From: Synanceia verrucosa
Lineage: Eukaryota > Chordata > Actinopteri > Perciformes > Synanceiidae
Reading direction: 5' to 3'
Length of the DNA: 64,000 nucleotides
NCBI GenBank assembly: GCA_029721515.1
Contig: JAQQSB010001465.1
Span: forward strand, 41,845-105,844
In this document: piece after piece, positions 24,208 to 35,531 of the stretch
How the letters are laid out: each line of letters opens with the position of its first letter
How positions within the stretch are numbered: the first letter of the stretch is position 1
Made by a program: the position numbers and the translations under genes
The notes under the pieces: generated by a model
Database searches by the model: none
The model's input: the letters and a program-made list of their open reading frames with translations, nothing else
Told to the model about the DNA's origin: nothing

Positions 24208-24940
24208 TGACAGTGTAATGTAAATAGAATGATGCTGCTTGTGAGCTGTGAATGTCAGGATGGTGGGGTGTAAGGTGTTGCTTAAAGACCATGTAGGTGT
24301 TAGGGACAGATGTATACAATGAGTCATGATATGTATCATAAAAAGGCACCATAAAGCCTGTGAAACTAACAACAAACACATTGTGACACAGAGAGTCATG
24401 ACAAACAGAGAGGGTACACAGGGTGTGAGGGGGGTAGGAGGAGTGAGTGTGAGAGAGAGGGAGAGGGGTACATGGAGATTTAACACAGAGAGGGGGAGAA
24501 AAAAGAATAAAAGAAGGAAGGGGATCCCTAGTGGGGGGTGACATTTGGTAAAGGTAGACATTTGAAACTTGTGAGATGTGATTGCTTTCTCTATATACTT
24601 TAAACTAACGAGAGATATATTTAGAAATCTGAGCCATTTGTTTTTGTGGTTACTTATCGTTTTTGCATGTTTGTCTATCACTATGACGGTATTGCTTGTC
24701 AGCAGGAACTCACGTAAGCATGTATGTTTCAGAAGTGCATAAATATTGTTTTTCGTTACATTCTGTATGGGCATTCACTCACAAAGCTCTGTGCTGTGTG
24801 TCTGAATTATCATCTCTGTTCTGCAGACAGATATTAAAAGCAACTCTTTTGGGCAACTGAATCAGTAAAGTTACTCATTCCTTGTGTAATTAAAGAACCC
24901 TGTGGAGATTAGACCATCCTGACAGAATATTTCCACAACA
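24208..24940 (+). repeat. 5' LTR of right-arm provirus, long-U3 type
   Basis: 733 bp starting TGACAGTG and ending CCACAACA, followed after four bases by the tRNA-Leu primer-binding site. It matches 61,387-62,117 along its whole length. The last ~275 bp also match the 3' LTR at 31,030-31,467, but the upstream ~458 bp do not, so the two LTRs of this provirus have different U3 regions. The left flank (GTTAG) does not match the right flank of the provirus (CCTTG). Confidence 0.8.
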
Positions 24941-24944
24941 ATTT

Positions 24945-24960
24945 TGGTGTCAGAAGTGGG
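24945..24960 (+). promoter_or_regulatory. Primer-binding site, tRNA-Leu type (right copy)
   Basis: TGGTGTCAGAAGTGGG, complementary to the 3' end of tRNA-Leu. Identical to the left-arm site at 5,720-5,735. It confirms plus-strand orientation for this provirus. Confidence 0.85.
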
Positions 24961-25437
24961 ATAGTTCGAGAGTCCGTCTGGACCCCCGGGTCGTTGAGGG
25001 GCTGATTTTTTGACCTGGGTTGACGAACCCGTTCTCTCCTCTTAAAATCCGAGGACGAGGACCCGGCGTCCTGGGGCCTGTGACTGACTCTGCTACGATT
25101 TGCACAAGGACAACATTTGGTGAGATGGTTTACAATCCAGTTATTATCATTTCTTCGTGATTCTGAGGTCCAGTATTGTTGCTCCTAAGAAAGAGGTAAA
25201 TTGTGGGACTAATTTTAAAATACAAACTAAATCACCTCTGTTTCTCTTAAGATAACTGTGGAATAGAATTGCGTTTATCTACAATAAGTATTGAATACCG
25301 AGTCCAGGACTCGAAGATGGCAAAACAAGAACAGGTGTTTCTTTTTCTTTGTTATTTTTATTATTTTCTTATTTCTGTGAGTTTTGCGCATAAAAGTGTG
25401 AGCTTTTGGTCTGAAGCCAAAGCAAGAACACAGTAAG

Positions 25438-25770
25438 GTGTGAGCTTCGGCAAGAACACAGGTAAAATAATGTGTGAGCTTCGGCAAGAACACAGGAAAA
25501 ATAATGTGTGAGCTTCGGCAAGAACACAGGTAAAATAATGTGTGAGCTTCGGCAAGAACACGAGTAAAATAGTGTGTGAGCTTCGGCAAGAACACAGGAA
25601 AAATAATGTGTGAGCTTCAGCAAGAACACAGGTAAAATAATGTGTGAGCTTCGGCAAGAACACGAGTAAAATAATGTGTGAGCTTCGGCAAGAACACAGG
25701 AAAAATAATGTGTGAGCTTCGGCAAGAACACAGGTAAAATAATGTGTGAGCTTCGGCAAGAACACAGGTT
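25438..25770 (+). repeat. 34-bp minisatellite in retroviral leader (right copy)
   Basis: About ten tandem 34-bp units, one more than the left copy. The unit read here contains AGCTTCGGCAAGAACACAGG. Variant units alternate, for example AACACAGGAAAAATAATG, AACACAGGTAAAATAATG and AACACGAGTAAAATAATG, giving a partly ordered pattern. Confidence 0.85.
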
Positions 25771-28200
25771 AAAAGTGATAGTTTTTTTGGGTCTGTAAGT
25801 CAAAACAAGGACGCAGGTTTCTGTCAGAGCCAGACCAGGGCAGGAACTCAGATATAAGACGCTATAGCAGTAAAAGTTAAGAGCTCTATAAAAAAAAACA
25901 AAAAAACAAAACAACCAAGCGGGCCTACTGCTGAGGTACCAGCAGGGCCTATTGTGGGTGCCATGAAGAGAAAATATGGGGAAGATAGTGTGTGGTATCT
26001 TCAATGTTGACTGAACATTTAGCAGAAATCAGTTAAAGCTACAAGTTAAAGGGAACTTGAGAAGGGTAAAGTGAAGCAGCTTTGAGAACAAAAATGAATC
26101 AAATGTGTTTTTCTCAAAAGGTTAAAGGAGTCCGGAGTATCACAACGTTACCCTCATCTACCCAGACATCACAGGCGCCTGAAAAGCTCAAAAGGTAAGC
26201 TTTTCAATAGAATTGTGCATATTGATTATAACTAAAACGATGTCTGGTGTAGGTGATGTTTAGTCTAAAGTGAGTCGATACATATTATATTAATGGTAAA
26301 AGAGAAATTAGAGAAATAAGAGGAATGAGAAATGGAGGTTGAAGTCCTCATCTAAGAGTATCATGGGCAGAAAAGAAGGAAAAGAGAATTAAAATACACG
26401 TGTTGGGTTTAAATTGTGTGGGCTGGGTCTTTCTTCAAGAGTTAAATGAAAAGGAGAAGTGAAAAGAAAACTCTGAAGAGTGTGAGTATTACCTTTGGGG
26501 TGGTTTTGGTGCATAATTTGAGGTGTATTAAAACTGTTAGTGAGACTGGGTTAGGACCCCAGTAGTCAGCCGCAGTATAGTCACCAGGACTTTCTGTAGA
26601 AGCTTGCTGACTAGGTCTCCTAACAGGGCATTGCATCCATACACCTGAAATTGTGTGTGTGTATAGTGTTTTTATGTACAACCGAAGTAAGTCCATAAAT
26701 TATGGCAATTAAAGGAGCAGGCAAGTTCAAAATTTGTGAGAAGGAGTAGTTTTGTGTGTATTTAGGAGGCATTAATCCCAAATACCATAAGAAAAACAGG
26801 AAATGAGTACGAGAGAAGGGTTAACTTACACATTTTCTACATTTCCAGTCACATAGCCATGAACACAAGATAACACACTCCACACCTAGCCATCCTCCTC
26901 TTTCTCATGAACAAACACTCTGTGCATTTTTCCCTCTGCCTAGTGAGAATGATAAACATCTCTTAACAGATTTGATGGCCCAACTTCAGGCCCAATTGCG
27001 AGCAAAACTAGATGCCAGAAACAGGAACCACAGGTCAGCATTTGCCAGCACATATGCCTCTGATTGCTCAAACTTAAGGCCCCTTATATCCTCTCAGTTG
27101 AGCTAATAAATAAATAAATAAATAAATAAATAAAAGATTTAGCTTCTGTCTATATGAAATGAAATCAATCACTATTGCATTGTTATCATTTCCACATGCC
27201 TGTGCAATGAAGAATCGCTTGCTGCTGATACTTGCAATGAAGACCAGCTTACACATAGTCACTGACATACAGGATGCTATTGAACATGCAATGAAGAACT
27301 GCTTACACCTGTGATTTAGGTCTCTAAAAGGGGGACACCACACTGTCTCCCACCTGGTTGTGCCGTACCCTAAAAGGTGGTGGTCACTTGCAGTTTGGGG
27401 GCCTGCGAAGTTGGTTACAGCCTGATGGATGCTGCACAATGCAGGATTTACATTTCCTACTTCTGTTGATTGATATGATGTAACCATGTCAAAAGGGGAA
27501 ATGTTAAAGTGAATATGATTCTATGATGGTAATGTTAAACATTTTTCTGACTTTATGTGCTCTACTTCAGTCTCAGTCACTGGCTGTTTGTTTTAATTAA
27601 TTATAAATAAACTGACCTTGATAGGTGATAAGAAGCAAAAGCCTTTTTCTGTCTCCCACTCGAACCTGAGATTAGAGATGTGTTCTCATTCACATTCAGA
27701 GGTCAACAGTATAGATACACTTGATTATTCGGTATCGTTTCATTCGGATGTTTCTGGAAAAAAAAAAAAAAGGGGGAGAGGCAGGTACTGATGTATTACA
27801 GTTCTAATCAGACACTGTAGAAAACAGATAACCACCATGCACATGACATGCTGCAGAAGCAAAAGCCATCACAAAACAGAACACATAATCAGATATCAGT
27901 CACTGACTGTACTGACAACACATAACATCACATTAAACTGAGAGCTGATTTACAGAATGAGCCCTTTAATCATCCAGACACAAGAACTGTATTTACTGAT
28001 GGTTGTTGTTTATGGCACCCACAAAATGGACTACAGACAGGACATGCTGTACTTAAATACCAAAAAGGAAATGACTACTGTATGTGACTGTGACCTCTGA
28101 CAGACTACAGACTTCACCCTTAGCACAGAGAGCAGGACTGAAAACATTGACTGAAACGCTTAAAGCAGCTCAGGGACAGATTGTAGACTCAATATATGCA

Positions 28201-28769
28201 CACTGTAAGAAAAGATACACGATATTTACTCAATAAAAATTAGGTAACAGACAAGCAATATTGTTTATTAGATTTCACAAGGTTCAGTATTAAGTAAATA
28301 TTAATTAAATGATGCCCTTAATAGTTATCCATTGAGTAGATTCAAATAGAAAACAGTACATAATTGATTGTAACCTCAACAGAATATTGAGTTGATTTGA
28401 AAAAGATAAACTCCCTAATGTGGAAATACTACTAATAGAATTAATTCTATGTGTCAGTGATATATAATTGTGTAACAGTCATCAACATTAATCTGCACAT
28501 TGATTTGAATGTAATAAATGCACTGAATTTAGTCTAAATATTCTTTCCTTTTTAAGAATATTCAGTCTATGGCCCAGAAAGTACAGAACTTGATAAATAC
28601 TCAAATAAGAATTTTATTAGCAATTCATTTTTGTGTTTTAGACGCGTTGCTCCACATCCATGTACACAGCAAATATCTGCTTCAAAATCAAAATCACAAT
28701 CATATTGAATGTGTTTTACCTAATACATTAATTCAGATCTACATGACCACAGAATCATTTCTTACAGTG
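28201..28769. mobile_element. CACTG-ended non-autonomous DNA transposon (right copy)
   Basis: Mirror of 1,973-2,540: begins CACTGTAAGAAAAGATAC and ends in the complement of CACTGTAAGAAATGATTC. About 569 bp, no coding frame. Because both arms have it at the same relative place, insertion predates the inverted duplication. Confidence 0.6.
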
Positions 28770-29984
28770 AACTGACTCTTTTTGGTTAATCAGCACATTA
28801 TGTGCAGTTTGTAAGGTTTTTTTAATTAATCACTATCTGCCTAAGTTTGGCAGTCCCAAGGTCAAGTTGAAAGAGTAAAAATTGGCAAAAATCTGCGCAG
28901 ATTCCAAATTAATCAGAGTTGAGGCCTTGCTTATTGCTTTGATGTCTATCAGAGCCTCCACCAACAATAGTATAGGGTTTTTACCGTTCAAGCTTTGCAC
29001 AGGACACGCTTGAGGGTCCTGTGACAGTGGGTCTCAGGGGGACGCCTCTAGACCTCACAAATTTTGATCATGTGTCATACTATGATGCACTAACTGTACT
29101 GGTAGCATCTCTCCATACAGGTACAGGAAAAGAGGGTGACGACGACAACATTAGGGTAAGGGTGTGAGACCCTCCGATTGGATAGAGGACACACGAGGTA
29201 CCGCCTGAGTCAGTGTGCTAAAGCCTCCATATCCACTAGAACAGGAGTATCAAACTCCATTTTATCGAAGGCCACATTAGCGTTATGGCTATTATTGGTT
29301 TTTGTGAATAACTTTGAACTATCCATATATTTTAAGTATAACGAGGCTAAATGTTTCTGATATACAACTGTAGTGTTGAAAGCATCAAAGTCACTATATC
29401 TCATTAATATCTCACAGGCGAGATGTTGGTGAGGTTTACAAAGGACTGAAGATTGAACGCAGATATCAGTCCAGTTGGTCCTTCAGAATAAACTCTATAC
29501 ATCGGGCTGGCCCATTGTCTTTCTACATAAAGTTAGTCAAGTTTGCACTTGAGTATTTATCCTTATACATACGGTATGTCAAAATAAAGGTCTCATGTAA
29601 ATAAACACAGTTCTATCAACAGACAAAAACACCTAAGGGCTTTAATTTTGAAATTAAAGCAGGAAGTCTTGAGTAGAAATAACACTTAATGGATTGTTTT
29701 ATCTATGTCTGCTATTGTTGCTTGTTGTGTTGTTTTGCCATTATTGTATTTTTCACACTGGAGGCAGGTGGAAATGAGACATCCAGGATACAGACAGCCA
29801 GTTTAACCAGTGTACCTCAAAAGGGGTCAGATTGATTTCAACTGAAAAAGAAGATGGCCCAGTGTTCAGCTGAAATGGAGGGACTGTTGTCCATCCTACC
29901 ACCAGGATCTGACGACGAGCAGTGATGTTAATAAAGGGGAGCCATCACTGAGACAGTGCTGCTGCACTCCCTGGCCAAGCTGAA

Positions 29985-30170
29985 GGTCCACTGCATCGGC
30001 TCCAAACAGGAGACTACATGGTCGTGAAAGACTTCAGGAGGAAAAGATGGAACCACAGATGCTGGCAAGGCCCGTTCCAGATCCTCCTCATGACACACAG
30101 CAGTGAAGGTTGCAGAAAGATCAACATGAATCTACGCGTCCCACTGCAAAAGTACCAGCTCCAACTGACC
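29985..30170 (+). pseudogene. Integrase C-terminal relic (right copy)
   Basis: In-phase segment containing MVVKDFRRKRWNHRCWQGP, typical of the DNA-binding C-terminal domain of gamma-type retroviral integrase, which binds viral DNA ends during integration. The frame is lost shortly afterwards. The catalytic core is absent, so this only marks the end of pol in a deleted provirus. Upstream, a short HSLAKLKVHCIGSKQ-like stretch may be further decayed pol sequence. Confidence 0.6.
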
Positions 30171-31001
30171 CACCACCTGAAGATCCACAGTATCAGGAGG
30201 AGGTAAAAGCGCTCCCTGCTACATGTGACGTGCCAAGTCACCAACTGAACAGATGGTGAAAGTAAACGCTCTGTTCCAACGAAACCATGATGCCAGAACA
30301 GCGGACAAGAAACAAAGAAATCTAAAGAGATATGCACCAGCATACAGTCAACTTTTCAACATTTTCATAAATATTCATGTGATTATAATGCCTTTATGAT
30401 GATTCTAATGTCTGTTTATTCTGTGTTACAACCAGGTTCACTGCAAGCCGAGAATGGTGATCGTTCCCATGGAGACGACGGAGGTGTTTTCCCCTCATCT
30501 GACACGAATGGGGTTTTTCTCCTCTGGGCTCTATGAGAGGGTCATTCAGGAATTTTTCCCTAGAAAAGGGTTTTCGCCTGAATTTGCGGTGTAACCATTG
30601 ATAGGTGTGACCTCTGAGAAGAACTGAGATGCATTGGATCTGTTTGTTTTACAGCATGGACATGTGAGAATCATAAAGTTATAATGACTTGGGAGGCGAC
30701 TGCCCGATGGCCTGTATAGGCCCGGGAACAGGTTCCCACTCTGAGTCTTTTCTTTCATCCTGTTTTATGATAATGGTTGTTATCTGTACTGAGTAATATA
30801 CAGTAATGTAATATCACTTGTGTAATTCTACAATCCCTGTCCTGTCTGCCTCAGCTTTGCTATAACCAGAGAGTTCTATTCTCGCAAGTACAAATGCAAC
30901 TGTTTTCCTGTTACTGACATCTTAATGATGTTTGATCTTAAGACCATGCAAAAGGTTCAATCTGATGTTTGATGCTTTCAGTAAACTTTGTATTTACTTA
31001 G

Positions 31002-31029
31002 TTGTTCCTATAGGAACAAAAGGAGGGAA
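31002..31029 (+). promoter_or_regulatory. Perfect 18-bp palindrome plus polypurine tract
   Basis: TTGTTCCTATAGGAACAA (31,002-31,019) is its own reverse complement and runs directly into the polypurine tract AAAAGGAGGGAA that ends at the LTR. The envelope-bearing relative has the same arrangement with one change in the palindrome centre (11,664-11,692). Confidence 0.7.
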
Positions 31030-31467
31030 TGTGATGGAAATTTAGCTGATTGTAAAAGCTGTTATGTCTGAACTCATGATGATGTCGCTAGAAGTTATCT
31101 TGTTTTAGTTTTCACAGAGAACAGTGTGTGTGTCTTTTCCTCGCCATCAGGCCTGATAGACTTGTGGACTCTGTCTACATTAAAGCATACAGCATGTTTG
31201 TTTATCACTATGACGGTATTGCTTGTCAGCAGGAACTCATGTAAGCATGTATGTATCAGAAGTGCATAAATATTGTTTTTCCTTACATTCTGTATGGGCA
31301 TTCACTCACAAAGCTCTGTGCTGTGTGTCTGAATTCTCATCTCTGTTCTGCAGACAGATATTAAAAGCAACTCTTTTGGGCAACTGAATCAGTGAAGTTA
31401 CTCATTCCTTGTGTAATTGAAGAACCCTGTGGAGATTAGACCATCCTGACAGAATATTTCCACAACA
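31030..31467 (+). repeat. 3' LTR of right-arm provirus, short-U3 type
   Basis: 438 bp from TGTGATGG, directly after the polypurine tract, to CACAACA. From about 31,192 onward it matches the 5' LTR; its first ~160 bp are different. It is followed by CCTTGCATAG, the same flank that follows the long-U3 LTR at 61,387-62,117. Confidence 0.85.
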
Positions 31468-32810
31468 CCTTGCATAGATATTTATATCTACACAATATTG
31501 TCATAACCACAAACATGTTGAGGATATAAAGACTCTGTAACATCTAACATGTTGATATAAAGACATGTAAAATCTTGCGTGCTTTTAAATCTCAGAGGAG
31601 AAAAAACACACCTGTTTGGTTGTGGATGACTGTGATCACTGACAGGAAACAAACCAAGAAGCTTTCCTTATGTGGGACATACGCAAAAGGATATAAAACA
31701 CTGCTACATTGCACAAACACTCATCCTAGAAGTTTCTTGTGGAGAGTGTGGACTTTGAAGACATTTTGAGGATGTCAAGCTCAAAAAACAGTTTCTGAAA
31801 CACTTCAAATGTGTATTTCAGTTTCAGTGGGTAACTTAAATTCAGTCATAAATGACACCCATGAGCAGCAGACAAGCATTTACCACACTTCTGCAGTCCT
31901 CCAGAACCTCTTTCCCCTCTGTGATGACCGACACGTAGTTGGGATCTTGGTTTTCCTGTGCCATGTTCGGATGGATGACAGCGATCTTCATGATGTGATG
32001 ACTGTAGTCCTCTTTCACTGCTTCTTGGCTGACATCCTGTGAAAACACACACAGCCACAATTAGAAACCAGTGGCTTTCAAGTACAATTTGTGAAAGAGA
32101 GGTTGAATGACATGAAACACTTAAAAATGCCTGGATTATTTGAGATTAGTGTAAAAAATGCATGAAAATATAAACAAACTACAGATATACTCAATTCAGT
32201 GTAGAGGACCTTGTGTCTTATCTTCAAAACAAATTCAGACAATTGATCCAATAACTGACAAAAATGTAAAAACAGGACAAACAGTCATCAATTGCTGGTT
32301 CTTTGTATCCACAAGTTTTACCCCAAAAGATAACATTGCAAGTGAATAACAGACTATAAGGCCAGACAACCATCTTAATATAATCATCAGAAAATCTGAA
32401 AATCATAAAATGTATCTGATAGTCTTTGATCAGCTCCTCTCCAGACTCTCCAAGGAACTCAACCAAGCAGCGGAGTATTATGTCTCTTCTCCCTTTGACA
32501 TTTTGCCATTAAAAAAAGGAAATTTATTACAGAGAACAATACATAACAACACAATGTTTGCACTTATAAAAAAGGAACACACTTGTAAACGGAAAGTCAC
32601 CTATAGGGAATGTAAGCTTGCAACAGCATTCTACATGGGCAAGGGTATGAGAAGTGTGCAACTTCATATGTATTGCTTAGTGGTGTGTTGAGACAGTGTG
32701 CTCCATCAAGGACTACGTCATACCTACAGGTTCTCTGTTAACATGGGAATCAAACCCACAGTTTATCCTACCTCAGAGAAATAAAAAGGGATTTGATTTA
32801 ATTTATTAAA
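31468..32810. repeat. Duplicated flank, copy A
   Basis: This stretch is repeated at 62,118-63,461 at high identity in the same orientation, and part of it (about 32,171-32,525) again at 57,748-58,100. It contains the last exons of a minus-strand SAMD3-like gene. In both full copies it starts immediately after the end of a retroviral LTR. Confidence 0.85.
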
Positions 32811-34027
32811 GATAAAATACAATTTCTATGTATTTAAATGTTTTGAAGTTACACCCTACGTTGGAAATGTTTTTTTGTCTGAGAAATAATGAAAGGAATC
32901 TTTTTCAGTCATAATTTGCCTGGAAGCTCATTCTGTTAAAAAAATTGTGACAAAATCAAACAGTTAACCCACTGTGGGAAATCATATTCACTTTGAATGT
33001 ATTTTGTTTGAGCATAAGTTTGTCTACATATCTGGGAAAATCATACAGTAAATTGTGGCCACAGTGATGAAATACAAGTTTGAGGACAAGACAGCCACTG
33101 TTAAAACAAATAAAACATCAGCAATACATTCTCAGTGTGTACAGAGTAAGCTCAACATTAGCTGATGCAATTAAATACATACCACACTCAGTGAGTCCAA
33201 CATTGGTCGAATTTTCATTCCTGCAATCCCGCTCTTCTTCTGAAATATCTGCACAAGTTTGGTGGTGAGCTTGTTCAGGTTGGACAAAAAGGTTCGCTCC
33301 AGATGAATTGTGCTTATTCTTTTGAACTCTTCTTTGATCTGAAACGAGAAGTACAAACACAAACTCATGATCAAGGTGACTCAACACACCCTAGATACAC
33401 TTCACTGCTGCATTGTCCCCAACAGAAATAACAAATGTAGTGTAACTTGTAAGGAATTACCTGAGTTTCACTGAACAGAGAAGACCATCGTTCCATGAGG
33501 TCTTGAACTGTGGGCCAGTGATTTACAACCTCTGTTCTTTGGACAGCGAAAGACTTCTCCATTTTCTCATCAATTACCTTCCCATTGTTCTTCTTTTTTA
33601 TTTCCTTGAGCAAATCTAGTCTCTCCTTCCCTAAGTTTCCGCTGTCTAGTAGTTCACTTCAGCTTTCTTTGGCTTTTTGATGCCTTTAGGTGAACCCTCT
33701 TCATTGGAGCATCGTCTCTTCAGCGTGTTAACCTCCAGTTCTGGAACAGCCAGCTGGTGACCTCTTAACTTTGACCGGTAATTGCCCATTTTCTACTTGA
33801 TCCTCTGTTGCCGGCCATATAAGCCACTAAAAGAGCCTGGATCTTTGAGGCATGGCTACTTTTCTACCAAGGCTTCAGCTACAGCTATAACCTGCACGCC
33901 AGTTGGGTATGCTGTGAAACAAAATATTCTCTCGGCTAGCTTCTCAAGTATGCTACTTGTTACACTTGGATTGTTCAACAGTATGCCATCCTTTTCATGA
34001 GCCACATTTCCAGCTTCCAGTGCAATG
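31842..34027 (-). pseudogene. SAMD3-like multicopy gene, 3' part (interrupted by transposon)
   Basis: Continuation on the minus strand of the gene that starts at 51,509. From 34,025 the exon reads IALEAGNVAHEKDG..., aligned with a corresponding part of the cargo paralogue (44,878-48,879), then KKPKKAEVNY, a KEIKKKNNGKVIDEKMEKSF block, and a donor after 33,461. A second exon spans 33,338-33,183 (EEFKRISTIHLERTFLSNLN...), a third lies near 32,508-32,427 (VEFLGESGEELIKDY), and a last one runs 32,036-31,842 (VSVITEGKEVLEDCRSVVNA). An in-frame stop replaces a tyrosine codon at 33,856-33,858 and there is a frame change near EVNY, so this copy is dead even without the transposon. The family resembles fish proteins annotated as sterile alpha motif domain-containing protein 3-like; function unknown. 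Confidence 0.7.
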
Positions 34028-34429
34028 CACTGTAAAAACGATAACTAGTAATTGTTGATTTCATTCAAATTTTAAAATTAAACTGACTCAGAAATAAAGC
34101 TTTCCATTTACAACCAACAAAAACTTGTCTGCCCAACAAATTTCTCTCATTGTTGTCCTAACTAAGATTTTCTAAACAGCACAACAAAGATCATCAACTT
34201 CTGAGTAGATTTTTTGAGTTAAATTGGGAACCAGTGGGAAACCCCATAGGTGACTGACGTGCGCATGCTCACATGGTCTGAACAAGTTTGAACTAGTCCA
34301 AACGGCCCTTCTAATGAACCTGAGCAGACCTGAGCCTGTGATGGTGGTCCGTAGACAGCAAGAAAACTTGACCAAACGTGGCCAAAGTTGGACGTGAACT
34401 GAATTGTAACGACCATTACGGATTTTCGA

Positions 34430-34506
34430 CTGGTCTGCAGTTTGGGTGTAGTGTTTGGAAATTTTCTGGACAGAAGCGGGAGCTGCCGAACATTTTGCCC
34501 GAGCAG
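34430..34506 (+). promoter_or_regulatory. Possible non-coding first exon of the transposase-like gene
   Basis: A GC-richer stretch near the left terminus ends in a good splice donor (GAGCAG then GTAAGC at 34,507). A second possible small exon with an acceptor TTTATTTCAG lies near 34,604-34,636. The first clear downstream acceptor on the plus strand is at about 41,679. Transcription from this end is inferred, not shown. Confidence 0.3.
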
Positions 34507-35531
34507 GTAAGCTAACTAGCTAAGTGTGTTGTTAGGCTTTTCTACAAGCACCTAACAACATTTCCAGCCATTCACCTACTTCTATGCTAAGGTTTTATTT
34601 CAGAGCATCGGCCCAGCTCGTTCGACCCCCGCGAAAAGTAATGTTTGATACTGTTTAATGTTAATCACGTCTGAAATTCAGATACAGACTTTCACCACTA
34701 AATGACGGTATCTCACACTGGCTTTTTTTTTTTTTTTACTGCACGTCTGCCGTGGTAAAGCTTATTAGCTTGTTACCCGTTTTGTAATCAGTTTTATTAT
34801 CCTTGTGTGGAGACATGATGTTAACATTGACCAACAAACAAACTCCCGCCTATGTAAGCTACGCGGGTGCTGGCAGGCGTCGTCATGCAGACGCTTTCAT
34901 GGGTCGGTGTATGGCAGACATGCGCCAATTACAGTCTATGAAAGTGATGTAAGTAACTTATAACGTTGTTTTTCTTTTTTTCAATAGACACCGTTTATCC
35001 GGTGCTGCACTGTTACTTTACAGTAATGTATAAAGCTATCTGGACAGTTTGACAGCTGGTTTGACACTGTCTAATGTCCTTAATTACTGTAAGTTAATTG
35101 TCACATACAACTTAAAGGTGTGCTTTATGCTCTGTGTTATAAGATTGCTACATTTTCAGAGCTTTTTACATAATGGGAAAGGAGACAGAATATTTGAGGA
35201 ATAATTGTGTGTTGTTGATGTCACATTACAGATAGTATTAATTTTTTCATAGTTATTGTATATTTATCATAGTAACAAAGACAAATGTTTTTTTTTTTTT
35301 TATCAACTGTTTATTTGAAAAAAAAGTGCAAAGTACACAATTATAAACACAGTAAAAAATAAAGCCCCTTAAACCCAGCCGCCCCCCACCCCGTGGCGAC
35401 AATGTTCCTCCCTTCCCTGGATAGTTCTCACATGTTACTTTGATTACACCATCATACGAATATCACAGGTTGTACATCTCATCACATCAAAATAAAAACA
35501 AGAAAAGGGGGAGGTGCAAGCAGCAAATACG

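Larger units (their letters stand above)
24941..31029 (+). mobile_element. Right-arm provirus interior, coding-depleted
   Basis: About 6.1 kb between the LTRs. In order: primer-binding site (24,945), leader, 34-bp minisatellite (25,438-25,770), roughly 4 kb without long frames in which a CACTG-ended element sits (28,201-28,769), an integrase C-terminal relic (29,985-30,170), a short 3' region, a palindrome and a polypurine tract (31,018-31,029). The same layout in the opposite orientation is found at 1-5,739. Most of gag and pol and all of env are missing. It may have been copied in trans by relatives such as the envelope-bearing element, but that is inference. Confidence 0.75.
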
